A DNA stretch of 64,000 nt from Solimonas sp040391865. Lineage in GTDB: Bacteria > Pseudomonadota > Gammaproteobacteria > Nevskiales > Nevskiaceae. The position numbers and the translations under genes are program-made. Below are positions 25,549 through 34,043 of this stretch, piece by piece (position 1 is the stretch's first letter; each line of letters begins with the position of its first letter). Where the stretch lies: positions 12,262 to 76,261 of the forward strand of contig JBEBWZ010000002.1 in NCBI GenBank assembly GCA_040391865.1. Direction: 5' to 3'. The notes below the pieces were generated by a model. It was given only the letters and a program-made list of their open reading frames with translations, ran no database searches and was not told the DNA's origin.

Positions 25549-27045
25549 ATGAGGAATCCACCCCGCACCGCCCGCCGCCTGATCGATCAGCGTCTGCTCG
25601 ATCTGGCGCACGCCGACGACTACGCCAGCTGGAAGGAGATCGCGCTCGATCTCGACCGCCTCGAAGGCGCCGATGTCTGGAAGCAGGACGAGACCAGCGA
25701 CGATTACGACTATCTGCTGCTGCGCGAGCGGCTCGCCGAGTTACGCGAATTGCGCCGCCGCGCCGATGTGCGCGAACTGGCGTTCGACCTGTACGACGGC
25801 CTGCACGGCAATCTCGGCAACATGTCGAACCGCGCGCTCTATGCCTGCTCGCGCGTCGGCACCAAGCGGCTGATCGAGGAATACGTCGAAGAAGTCGCGC
25901 GCTGTCTCGATTTCATCTGCGCCGGCGACTTTCCCGATTTTCCGCTCGAGGAAAAGATCCAGTTCTTCAAGCGCACCGCCACCGCCTTCGGACGCTCGGC
26001 GCTGATGCTGTCCGGCGGCGGCACCCTGGGCATGTTCCATCTCGGCGTGATCAAGGCGCTGCATGAACAGCAGTTGCTGCCGCGGGTGCTGTCCGGCTCG
26101 TCGGCCGGCAGCATCATCGCCAGCGCCGTCGCCGTGCGCCGCGACGAAGAACTCGACGCGATGCTGCAACCGGGCGGGCTCGATCTCGATGCGTTCAAGG
26201 CGCTGAGCCTGGCCGATGTCCTGAAAGGCGGCGCGATGATGGACGGCGCGCAACTCGAGCGCTGCCTCGCCGCCAATCTCGGCGAACACAATTTCGTCGA
26301 TGCCTTCGAGCGTACCCACCGCATCGTCAGCGTCACCGTGTCGCCGGCCGAGCCGCACCAGCAGGGCCGCATGCTCAACTACCTGACCGCGCCGCATGTG
26401 CTGATGCGCCGTGCGGTGCTCGCCTCCTGCGCGGTGCCCGGCGTGTTCCCGCCGGTGATGCTGGAGTCGCGCGATTTCGATGGCCGCATCGTGCCGTACA
26501 TGCCCAGCAAGCGCTGGGTCGACGGCTCGCTGTCATCGGATCTGCCGATGCTGCGGCTGGCGCGGCTGCACAACGTCAACCATTACATCGTCAGCCAGAC
26601 CAACCCGCATGTGGTGCCGTTCCTGTCGCAGATCGAACGCGAAGCGATGGCGCGCCGTGGTCTGGCACCACTGGCGCGGGAGCTGGTGCGCCACGGCAGC
26701 CGCGGCGCGCTGCAACTGGCACGCAAGCACCTCGATCCCTATGGCGGCGGACGCGTGCTCGGCAAGCTCGACAACATCGTGCGCCAGCGCTACTCCGGCG
26801 ACGTCAACATCTTTCCGCAATACACGCAGCAGCGCGTCACGCGCGTGTTCTCGAACCCCAGCGAGGACGATATCCGCGGCTACATCCGCCAAGGCGAACG
26901 CGCCACCTGGCCATCGCTGGAGCGCATCCGCGTGCAGACGCGCATCTCGCGCAGCTTCGAGGACTGCATCCGCCTGCTGAAGGAACGCGAGCACACGCAG
27001 ATCAAACCGCGCCCACGCAAGCTGCGCGTGGTCCAGGCGCAATAA
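25549..27045 (+). CDS. Patatin-like phospholipase with DUF3336
   Basis: The 498-residue protein has an N-terminal DUF3336 region (about 20-160) followed by a patatin domain. The oxyanion loop SGGGTLGMFH lies near residue 150, the nucleophile GSSAG near 183-187 and the catalytic Asp in WVDGS near 324. The Ser-Asp dyad is complete, so it should be an active lipid acyl hydrolase. The protein is convincing only from ATG 25549; the same frame is open antisense through all of mprF. It is divergent from mprF, 117 bp away, which suggests a shared membrane-lipid remodelling role (inference). Confidence 0.92.
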   Translation: MRNPPRTARRLIDQRLLDLAHADDYASWKEIALDLDRLEGADVWKQDETSDDYDYLLLRERLAELRELRRRADVRELAFDLYDGLHGNLGNMSNRALYACSRVGTKRLIEEYVEEVARCLDFICAGDFPDFPLEEKIQFFKRTATAFGRSALMLSGGGTLGMFHLGVIKALHEQQLLPRVLSGSSAGSIIASAVAVRRDEELDAMLQPGGLDLDAFKALSLADVLKGGAMMDGAQLERCLAANLGEHNFVDAFERTHRIVSVTVSPAEPHQQGRMLNYLTAPHVLMRRAVLASCAVPGVFPPVMLESRDFDGRIVPYMPSKRWVDGSLSSDLPMLRLARLHNVNHYIVSQTNPHVVPFLSQIEREAMARRGLAPLARELVRHGSRGALQLARKHLDPYGGGRVLGKLDNIVRQRYSGDVNIFPQYTQQRVTRVFSNPSEDDIRGYIRQGERATWPSLERIRVQTRISRSFEDCIRLLKEREHTQIKPRPRKLRVVQAQ

Positions 27046-27070
27046 GCCCCGGCCCCTTGCGGGCCGGGGC
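27046..27070. terminator. 10-bp GC hairpin between convergent patatin and mscL genes
   Basis: Arms 27046-27055 and 27061-27070 pair perfectly with a 5-nt loop, starting directly after the patatin stop. There is no T-tract on either side, so it could be a bidirectional transcript end stabiliser. Confidence 0.45.
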
Positions 27071-27082
27071 CACGTCCAGCGG

Positions 27083-27484
27083 TTACTTCTGCTTCAGCAG
27101 ATCGCGGATTTCGGTCAGCAGCTGCTGATCGGGGGTCGGTCCGGCCGGGGCCGCTTCCACTTCCGGCTGCTGCCGCTTCAGGCGATTGATGCCCTTGATC
27201 GCCATGAAGATCGCAAACGCGATGATGATGAAATCGAAGATCGTCTGGATGAACTTGCCGTAGGACAGCAGCACTGCCGCCTGATCACCCTGTGCCGCCT
27301 TGAGCGTGATCGCGAGATCGGAGAAATCCACCCCGCCCACCGCCAGACCGATCAGCGGCGTGATCACGTCCGCCACCAGCGACGTCACGATCTTGCCGAA
27401 GGCCGCGCCGATGACCACACCGACGGCGAGGTCCATGACGTTGCCACGCATCGCAAACTCTTTGAACTCTTTGATCATGCTCAT
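27083..27484 (-). CDS. mscL: Large-conductance mechanosensitive channel MscL
   Basis: This 133-residue protein matches MscL end to end. An amphipathic N-terminal helix MSMIKEFKEFAMRGN is followed by TM1 (VMDLAVGVVIGAAFGKIV), a periplasmic loop, TM2 (FIQTIFDFIIIAFAIF) and a charged C-terminal helix ending LLTEIRDLLK. It forms the pentameric emergency release valve that opens on hypo-osmotic shock. It appears monocistronic. Confidence 0.97.
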   Translation of the reverse strand: MSMIKEFKEFAMRGNVMDLAVGVVIGAAFGKIVTSLVADVITPLIGLAVGGVDFSDLAITLKAAQGDQAAVLLSYGKFIQTIFDFIIIAFAIFMAIKGINRLKRQQPEVEAAPAGPTPDQQLLTEIRDLLKQK

Positions 27485-27562
27485 CGGCCGACTCCTGCTG
27501 GGGACAAGGGTTGTTGAAAAACGATCCGGGAATTCTACGCAAGCCTGCCGCGCGCCGTCGCC

Positions 27563-28432
27563 CTAGAGCGAGGCCGGCAATCCCGACGCCAGATCCGGAT
27601 GGCGCGGCACAAAGCCCAACTCATCGCGCATGCGCGTGGTCTGCAGCCGCTTCGACTCCTCCATGAACGACCACATCGCCGGCGTGAACACGCGGCGCGC
27701 TTCGTCCAGATCGACTTCCGTCGGCAACGGCAGGCCCAGCAACTGCGCACAGCGGGTGAAGTAATCGGCCATCGTCGTGGGATTGCCATCCGCGATGTTG
27801 TAGGCGCGGCCGGCAACGCCGCGTACTGCGGCATGCAGCGCCGCCTCCGCCAGGTCATCCGCGTGAATGCGATTGGTGTACGGCGACTGCTCCGCACGCA
27901 GCACCGGCATGCCGCGCTGCAGACGTTCCCGCGGCAAGCGCCCCGGACCGTAGATACCCGGCACCCGCAGGATCACCACCTCGCCACCGCCGGCAGCGGA
28001 CCACTGCAGTAGAGCGTGCTCCGCATCCACGCGTCGGTGCGCACGCTCACTCTGCGGCTTGAACGGCTCGTCCTCGTCGATCCAGCGACCTTCGCAATCG
28101 CCATAAACCCCGGACGTGGAGATGTAAACGATGCGTTCGATACGCCCGCGCTGCACCCGCAGCCACTGACGCAGGCGCGCGTCCTCACTGCCGCTGCCCG
28201 GTGGCGGCGCAAACCAGAACAGCAGCGGCCAGTCGCCGACATCCTGCGGTTGATCGAGGTCCTGCAACAGGATGCGCACACCGGCATCCTGCAGTGGCCG
28301 GCTTTTTTGCGGGTCCCGCAGGATTCCCGTAACCTCGCGGGCCCTCGCCGCGACGCGGCGCCCGACACGCAAGCCGATATCGCCGCAGCCGGCAATCAGC
28401 ACGCGCGCGGGTAGTTGTTCGAGAGAGTTCAT
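27563..28432 (-). CDS. NAD(P)-dependent epimerase/dehydratase-family (extended SDR) protein
   Basis: The 289-residue protein starts with a Rossmann motif (VLIAGCGDIGLRVG) and has STSGVYGD, and NRIHADDLAEA further on. This is the YeeZ/SDR_a-type extended SDR group of unknown substrate. The usual active-site YxxxK is not evident: the position reads AHRRVDAEHAL, with Arg replacing Tyr, so it may be non-catalytic or act as a sensor. Its ATG at 28432-28430 overlaps the ATG of the divergent reductase gene within one CATG. Confidence 0.85.
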   Translation of the reverse strand: MNSLEQLPARVLIAGCGDIGLRVGRRVAARAREVTGILRDPQKSRPLQDAGVRILLQDLDQPQDVGDWPLLFWFAPPPGSGSEDARLRQWLRVQRGRIERIVYISTSGVYGDCEGRWIDEDEPFKPQSERAHRRVDAEHALLQWSAAGGGEVVILRVPGIYGPGRLPRERLQRGMPVLRAEQSPYTNRIHADDLAEAALHAAVRGVAGRAYNIADGNPTTMADYFTRCAQLLGLPLPTEVDLDEARRVFTPAMWSFMEESKRLQTTRMRDELGFVPRHPDLASGLPASL

Positions 28433-29450
28433 GACGCATCAAGTGTATCTGGCGGGGCGCCCTCAGCGCTTCGAAGTCGCGGAAGGCGAAACCGTGCTGC
28501 AGGCCGGGCGGCGCCAGCATCTGGCAATGCCCTTCGGTTGTCAGTCCGGCGGCTGCGGCTCCTGTCGCGTGCGTCTGCTGCAAGGCACGGTGCAGTATCC
28601 CTTCCCACCACCTGCGCTGTCGGCTGCCGAAATCGACGCCGGCTATGTGCTGATGTGCCTGGCACAACCGACTTCCGATCTGACCCTGGACCTGCATCAA
28701 CCGCCGCAGATCGAAGCGCTGCGGCCACGGCAATCGCCGTGCCGCGTGCAGTCGCGCGAATGGCGTTGCCACGACGTGCTCGGGCTGACGCTGAAACTGC
28801 CGAAAGGCAACGACTTCCAGTACCTGCCGGGGCAATACATCGACCTGCTGCTCGACGAAGGTCGTCGCCGCAGCTTTTCGATCGCCAATGCGCCGAACCA
28901 CGAGACGCTGGAACTGCACGTGCGCGTCACCCCCGGCGGCCGCTTCGCGCACTGGGCGGCACACGAGATGCCGGACAAGGCGATCCTGCGTTTCGAAGGT
29001 CCACTGGGTGCGTTCTACCTGCGCGAGGATTCGCAGCGCCCGATCCTGATGATGGCCGGCGGCACCGGCATCTCGCCGCTGCACGCGATGCTGCAGGACC
29101 TGACGCAGCGCGAGTTCACGCGCCCGGTGCATCTGTACTGGGGCGTGCGCGGCCAGCGCGATCTGTATCTGCACGAACAACTGCAGCGCTGGACCGAAAC
29201 CCAGCCCGGCTTCCGCTACACCCCGGTGCTGTCGGAAGCCGATTCCGGCTGGAACGGCGCCACCGGCTTCGTGCACGAAGCGCTGCTGCGCGACTATCCG
29301 CAATTGAGCGGCTACGAAGCGTATCTCTCCGGCCCACCGGTGATGGTCCGCAGCGGCAAGGACGCCTTCCTCGATGCCGGCCTCGATGCCGATCACCTGT
29401 TCTACGACTCGTTCGACTACGCCTTCGAGACCTGGCCGACACTGGGGTAG
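28431..29450 (+). CDS. 2Fe-2S ferredoxin / FAD reductase (CDP-6-deoxyglucoseen reductase-like)
   Basis: This 339-residue flavoprotein has an N-terminal plant-type ferredoxin with the CQSGGCGSCRVR cluster ligands near residues 36-46 and a fourth Cys near 83 (LMCLAQ). An FNR-type FAD/NAD domain contains RSFSIAN and MMAGGTGISPL. It transfers electrons from NAD(P)H to a partner oxygenase or desaturase, as in CDP-6-deoxy-3,4-glucoseen reductase or AscD/Fre-like proteins. The ATG at 28431 has GAGAGAG upstream, inside the divergent epimerase gene. The partner is not identifiable here. Confidence 0.9.
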   Translation: MTHQVYLAGRPQRFEVAEGETVLQAGRRQHLAMPFGCQSGGCGSCRVRLLQGTVQYPFPPPALSAAEIDAGYVLMCLAQPTSDLTLDLHQPPQIEALRPRQSPCRVQSREWRCHDVLGLTLKLPKGNDFQYLPGQYIDLLLDEGRRRSFSIANAPNHETLELHVRVTPGGRFAHWAAHEMPDKAILRFEGPLGAFYLREDSQRPILMMAGGTGISPLHAMLQDLTQREFTRPVHLYWGVRGQRDLYLHEQLQRWTETQPGFRYTPVLSEADSGWNGATGFVHEALLRDYPQLSGYEAYLSGPPVMVRSGKDAFLDAGLDADHLFYDSFDYAFETWPTLG

Positions 29451-29468
29451 CGGATCACCTCGTGCGAA

Positions 29469-30983
29469 TCAGGCGCTCGCCAGATTCTCGAAGCGGGTGA
29501 AAGCGCCCAGAAAGGCCGTGCGCACCGTATCAATCGGGCCGTTGCGCTGCTTGGCGATGATGATCTCCGCAGTCCCTCTGTGCTCGGAGTCCTTGTTGTA
29601 GACCTCGTCGCGGTAGATGAATGCGACCAAGTCCGCGTCCTGTTCAAGGCCACCGGATTCGCGCAAATCCGCCAGCCTGGGACGGCGATCCTCGCGCTGC
29701 TCCACGCTGCGGTTCAGCTGCGACAGCAGAATGATCGGCACCGCCAACTCCTTCGCCAGCGCTTTGAGGCTGCGGGAGATTTCCGCCATCTCGTTGGTGC
29801 GGTTTTCCTTGGTGCCGGGAATCTGCATCAGTTGCACATAGTCGATCACGATCAAGCCAAGCCCATACTGCTTCTTGATCCGGCGCGACCGTGCACGAAT
29901 ATCCAAAGGCGACAATGCGCCCTGCTCATCGATATGCATCGGCGCTTCGCGGATCGCGATGGCCTGCGACAGCCGGTCCCAGTCACGGTCATCCAACTCG
30001 CCGCTGCGCAGTCGCGACATCGGCACCCGTGCAAACGAGGACAGAACCCTCAGTCCCAACTGCTCAGCCGGCATCTCCATGCTGAACACCAGCACGGTCT
30101 TGTGCTCATGAATGGCCACATGCTCGGCGACGTTCATCGCAAACGTGGTTTTGCCCATTGCAGGACGGCCCGCAATGATCACCAGATCGCCGGGATGAAG
30201 CCCCGTTGTCAGCTGATCAAAATCCCGGAATCCCGTCGGCAATCCTGCCAAGGCACCGGCGTTCTGAGCCAGCCGCTCCAGGTTCTGATCGACCAGGTCC
30301 ATGACCTCGGACATGATCAGACTTGAAGATCGCCCCGATTCGCTGCGTGAACGCAGGGCGAACACCCGCTGCTCCGCCAGATCAAGCAACTCGGCGTGCG
30401 AACGACCCGCCGGCTGATAGCCGAGATCGGCAAGATCGGCGCTGGCATGCAGCAGCTCACGCAGAACCGCCCGCCCGCGGACAATATCCGCATAGGCCAA
30501 CACATTCGCCGACGTCGGTGTGTCATTGGCCAGCGAGCCGATATACGCAAGCCCACCTACATTTTCCAACTGGTCCTTGCCCTTCAGATGCTCGGACAAG
30601 GTGACAAAGTCGCAGGGCTGATTGCGATCGGACAGTTCGCAGATCGCTCGAAAGATCAGCCGATGATTTTCCGAGTAGAAGTCGGCCTGCGAGATCCGAT
30701 CGGCAAGATCATCCCAGCAGCGATTGTCGAGCATCAACCCACCCAGAATGGCTTGCTCGGCCTCCAAAGAGAACGGCGGTGTTCGCGGCTGAGATGTAAT
30801 TTTAGTCTGCAATGGAGTATCTGCCTTATCTGTAACGCTCAAGGGGGCCTTGAGCTCCCCAGCTGGGGACAGCGGCGGGGCAAATAACGCTAGCTCCTGA
30901 TGCGACAGTACACGTCGCATCAGATAATCTTGAAAATCACCTCTCGAGAACCAGAAGAAACGACAAGCCAAGAGTTCAGACAT
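29469..30983 (-). CDS. dnaB: Replicative DNA helicase DnaB
   Basis: The 504-codon frame carries DnaB_N (PPFSLEAEQAILGGLMLDN from about residue 69) and the RecA-like DnaB_C domain with Walker A GRPAMGKTTF, Walker B VIDYVQLM, and the RESGGLEQDADL arginine-finger region. It unwinds DNA at the replication fork as a hexamer. The first 57-68 residues are unlike DnaB and contain two palindromes, so the true start is probably later (ATG 30920 or TTG 30812). The mapped start overlaps the upstream nuclease gene by 8 nt. Confidence 0.93.
   Translation of the reverse strand: MSELLACRFFWFSRGDFQDYLMRRVLSHQELALFAPPLSPAGELKAPLSVTDKADTPLQTKITSQPRTPPFSLEAEQAILGGLMLDNRCWDDLADRISQADFYSENHRLIFRAICELSDRNQPCDFVTLSEHLKGKDQLENVGGLAYIGSLANDTPTSANVLAYADIVRGRAVLRELLHASADLADLGYQPAGRSHAELLDLAEQRVFALRSRSESGRSSSLIMSEVMDLVDQNLERLAQNAGALAGLPTGFRDFDQLTTGLHPGDLVIIAGRPAMGKTTFAMNVAEHVAIHEHKTVLVFSMEMPAEQLGLRVLSSFARVPMSRLRSGELDDRDWDRLSQAIAIREAPMHIDEQGALSPLDIRARSRRIKKQYGLGLIVIDYVQLMQIPGTKENRTNEMAEISRSLKALAKELAVPIILLSQLNRSVEQREDRRPRLADLRESGGLEQDADLVAFIYRDEVYNKDSEHRGTAEIIIAKQRNGPIDTVRTAFLGAFTRFENLASA
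30856..30869. promoter_or_regulatory. Perfect 14-bp palindrome TCCCCAGCTGGGGA
   Basis: This self-complementary 14-mer lies within the non-conserved 5' part of the dnaB frame. It is better explained as an operator or leader element than as coding sequence, and argues for a downstream dnaB start. Confidence 0.4.
30900..30920. promoter_or_regulatory. Inverted repeat ATGCGAC-N7-GTCGCAT
   Basis: A perfect 7-bp inverted repeat with 7-nt spacer lies at 30900-30906/30914-30920, near the junction between dnaB and the accessory island. It may be a regulator site for dnaB. Confidence 0.4.
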
Positions 30984-32046
30984 CCCTCGCAGAGAACTGA
31001 GCCGTCAAGCGGTCAACTAGTCTTTTTCCGTAGAGAGGATTCATTGAAACGGAGGTGCTAATCGGATGATAAATACCGAACTGTTGCCGAATCTCATCCG
31101 CAGGAAGACCAAAACTCAAATCGCTGGCCACGGCTTTCCATTTGACTGCAAGTCTATGACGGCATTTACCGCATAAGGTGTCTCCCGCTCCACCCTCAGG
31201 AACCAACCGATAAGAGCCAACATCGTCGACCACAGCCCACCCCACCGCACCGAACCCTTTTGCATAAGCAACAACAATGTCCCCCGGAATATATTTTCTT
31301 AGCAGTTTCTCACCTTGGTCTCCAGGTAAATCATCAAAACATGCCGGAATTTGACCCAGAGAAACCAAAGATTTCCACCATGCATTATCTGCTTTCGCTA
31401 TGTTATGCCAAAAATAACCGGGCTCTCGAACTGGGGAGTCAAATATAAGTGAATAAAGAGATTCCGGCGCACGGTCAAAAGCAATCGAGAACGAAAGGAA
31501 CCGCTCATCACCAACCTGGACTGGAAAATATGAAATACATCTAAAAGCGACATCTTTAGAGCATAGCCATTCACCTAGAGAGAACACAGTTTCATCGAAG
31601 GATCGTGCAATCAGTATTACTCTGCTACGGCTATTGATTGTTTCTATGTCAACTTTCCCTCCAAGAAATCTGGAAACTACGTCTTTAAAGTATTCCGGAT
31701 TCTCTGAGAAATTATTAATAAAGTTGACCCCTCTATGCTTTGAGAAATCAGATAAATACTGCATCGCCTGAGTCTCAATTCCCAGTCGCCCCTCGTCTTT
31801 TTTTAATTCGATAATTACACCATTACCAGCCCTATCCAACGCTAGTATGTCGGCCCTTTTACCTGCTTTGGTTTTAACTTGATTTCTTACAATAAGGAGA
31901 GGCTCTCCAAAAACAGACTCCTGCATGCTATATATTTCATCTTCGCGCGTTACCAAATAACGCTCTATAGCGAGTTCCTTAGGGCTCCAATTGGAGCGCA
32001 TCGCTTCCAGCCGCCCCTCAAATTCATCATTTATTCTATATAGCAT
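30976..32046 (-). CDS. PD-(D/E)XK nuclease with possible EVE/PUA-like C-terminal domain
   Basis: This 356-residue protein has an N-terminal nuclease core of NucS/DUF91-like type with Asp66 (ADIL), Glu80 and Lys82 (IELKK) as candidate catalytic residues. Its C-terminal half contains a GDIVVAYAKGFGAVGWAVV segment that resembles an EVE/PUA-like base-reading fold, plus a CGKCRH pair of cysteines. Codon use and AT-content differ strongly from neighbours. A likely role is cleavage of foreign or modified DNA (inference). It is the island gene closest to dnaB and overlaps the mapped dnaB start by 8 nt. Confidence 0.62.
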   Translation of the reverse strand: MLYRINDEFEGRLEAMRSNWSPKELAIERYLVTREDEIYSMQESVFGEPLLIVRNQVKTKAGKRADILALDRAGNGVIIELKKDEGRLGIETQAMQYLSDFSKHRGVNFINNFSENPEYFKDVVSRFLGGKVDIETINSRSRVILIARSFDETVFSLGEWLCSKDVAFRCISYFPVQVGDERFLSFSIAFDRAPESLYSLIFDSPVREPGYFWHNIAKADNAWWKSLVSLGQIPACFDDLPGDQGEKLLRKYIPGDIVVAYAKGFGAVGWAVVDDVGSYRLVPEGGAGDTLCGKCRHRLAVKWKAVASDLSFGLPADEIRQQFGIYHPISTSVSMNPLYGKRLVDRLTAQFSARDV

Positions 32047-32113
32047 GATTACTCCAATTTTATGCTCGCCTTGGCAAGGCTCGAACGAATTTAATCAAAA
32101 CTGAACACGTACT

Positions 32114-32665
32114 CTATTCATCTTTATCGCCGATCCATCCATAAAATTCTTCCGGCACCCCATCTGCCAATTGCCTATTAGTCTTTATATCGATGGTCGA
32201 GTTACACCCCATAAGCGGCACCTCAATAATTTCCTCCTGCGCCGACCAATTCATCTCCAGATAGCGATTACCATCGCCATCATGCTTGATCCCGGTCACG
32301 CGCCCATGACCATGAAGGAGCATCGTCTTGCCGAACTGATTTCGCTTCTTGAGGATGATGAGATCGCCCGGCCATATGTTGTTAAAGCGCTCAAGCTGCT
32401 GCTTACTGCTAAAGAAGATAAAGGTACAGATACCTTTCGCCTTCCACTCGATATCAAGCCGGTTCTCGAAGTCGGCTCCAGGACAAAACCCCATGAACAC
32501 CATCGTCCTGTCCAATGGCGTTTTCGTATCGATCGCAGCGATCACGGCATCGACGCCGGCAGCCCCCTTGTCCCTCATCCGTACAGCGTTGGCATGTAGC
32601 TTTACCAGATCCGTTCTCGTGTAGGTGCCATTACGGATTCTTTCAATCTGTTCTTGGTTTCCCAT
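32114..32665 (-). CDS. Hypothetical protein, possible PUA/EVE-like
   Basis: The family of this 183-residue protein is not recognised. An N-terminal helical stretch (residues 3-45, IRNGTYTRTDLVKLHANAV) precedes an alpha/beta region with WPGDLIILKK and HGHGRVTGI. The spacing of these recalls PUA/EVE-type folds, but this is weak. ATG 32665 has GGAG 5 nt upstream and is preferred to the earlier in-frame start at 32704. AT-rich, like the upstream nuclease gene. Its place between the nuclease and DUF2130 genes suggests a shared defence context. Confidence 0.55.
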   Translation of the reverse strand: MGNQEQIERIRNGTYTRTDLVKLHANAVRMRDKGAAGVDAVIAAIDTKTPLDRTMVFMGFCPGADFENRLDIEWKAKGICTFIFFSSKQQLERFNNIWPGDLIILKKRNQFGKTMLLHGHGRVTGIKHDGDGNRYLEMNWSAQEEIIEVPLMGCNSTIDIKTNRQLADGVPEEFYGWIGDKDE

Positions 32666-32735
32666 AACACTCCAGAGATATTGTTCTACTGCCTTGAGCA
32701 GCATTATTCCGCAAATTGGCTCAATGTCGGATATA

Positions 32736-34043
32736 TCAGAGTCCGTCTTTAGGGCCCTCTGGCTCGGAACTCAGCGCTTCGAGTTCAAGACCTTCAATCT
32801 CCTGCATGGATTTCCCTGCAATACCCTGCAGGTCGCCATACATCCCCACCGTGGCGGTCACGACACGGGCAATTTGCTGTTCGCGCTTGGCCCACTGCTT
32901 TGAGATCACTTTGCGCTCGCGATCCAGGTCTTCACGCATGGAGGTGAAGGTTTCGACGATTGCTTCGACACGATGGCGGAAGGCCGGTCCGGTCAGGTAC
33001 TGATAGACCATTTCGGTTTTTGTCTGCTGACCTTCAGCGATCTGACGCGCCATGCTCACCTGCATCAGGCCATGCCGTAGCGATGTTGCTACCGGAAGCG
33101 CGGCTCGCGGCGTGGTGATCCAGACGCCGTCGATGACGTCAAAGGTTTCGACTCCCTTTGGCAATACCTGCGAGACCAGAATGGCGATCTCCGCCTTGGC
33201 GGCGCGCTGATCGTCACGCAGCTTGGTGAGCCAGGTATCACTCCAGTGCCTGGTGCGCTTGGACTCCCACAGGATCGTGCCGCAGGCCTGCCCTCCGGGG
33301 CCGATGACTCGGTGCACGACATCTCCACCAAACTCTCCTTTCGGAACGGGCTCGATGCTGTCGAACGGAAATTTCCCTCGCAGCAGGCTTTCCAGTTCCA
33401 ACTCCTGCACCTCTCCCTGCAGTTGCTGGGAGCCCTGATCGGCCTTCTGCTTGAGGTCATCGATCTTTTTCTGCATCGAGGCGATGACGCGATCCCTCTC
33501 AGCAATCTTCAGCCCGATCGAGTCCTCGACCTCCTTCAGGGCTTGCCCCCTGACGGCAGCCAGTTCCTCATTCACTTTGTTCTGTACCGTCAGCCCTAAC
33601 TCGCGGCGGGCGTCATCCAACTCCCGCTGCTTGCGGATCAGGTCGGCCTGCGCTCCTTGAGCCTCTGCCAGCTTTTCTTCTCGCTTCTGCAGCAGTTCTT
33701 TCAACTCCGAGAGCTCATTGGACTTGGCATCAAGGTCCGCACCCAACGCCAAGCGGGCCTTGCGCGCTTCCTCGGCAACAAGTCGGGCGCGCTCGGCCGC
33801 AAGCTGGACAAAGACTCCTTCCGAAATTTTGGAATCAATCGTGCGCCGCGCCTCGACAATGGACTGTTCCTGTTCACGGAACGTCTGCTCTCTCGCAGCC
33901 ATCGCATTGTCCTTCTCAAGGATTCTGCGCTCGAAGTCCTGCCGTGTCGCAGCAATCAATGGCGCGGCGAGCGACTCTGTCAATCGGATAGTGGTGGCAC
34001 AGTTGGGGCAAACGATGGTGGGTTCGGTCATGGCCTTTCTCAC
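32736..34043 (-). CDS. DUF2130 family protein (coiled coil plus nuclease-like domain)
   Basis: The 435-residue protein has a short N-terminal Cys pair (CPNCATTI), a long charged coiled coil (about 40-225) and a C-terminal DUF2130 domain with LWESKRTRHWSDTWL. The E-x-K signature resembles PD-(D/E)XK nucleases. DUF2130 proteins are uncharacterised and have the coiled-coil-plus-nuclease shape of RmuC-like proteins. The frame starts at GTG 34043 in a 4-nt GTGA overlap with the DUF2779 stop; ATG 34031 is possible. The two genes are thus co-transcribed. Confidence 0.8.
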   Translation of the reverse strand: MRKAMTEPTIVCPNCATTIRLTESLAAPLIAATRQDFERRILEKDNAMAAREQTFREQEQSIVEARRTIDSKISEGVFVQLAAERARLVAEEARKARLALGADLDAKSNELSELKELLQKREEKLAEAQGAQADLIRKQRELDDARRELGLTVQNKVNEELAAVRGQALKEVEDSIGLKIAERDRVIASMQKKIDDLKQKADQGSQQLQGEVQELELESLLRGKFPFDSIEPVPKGEFGGDVVHRVIGPGGQACGTILWESKRTRHWSDTWLTKLRDDQRAAKAEIAILVSQVLPKGVETFDVIDGVWITTPRAALPVATSLRHGLMQVSMARQIAEGQQTKTEMVYQYLTGPAFRHRVEAIVETFTSMREDLDRERKVISKQWAKREQQIARVVTATVGMYGDLQGIAGKSMQEIEGLELEALSSEPEGPKDGL

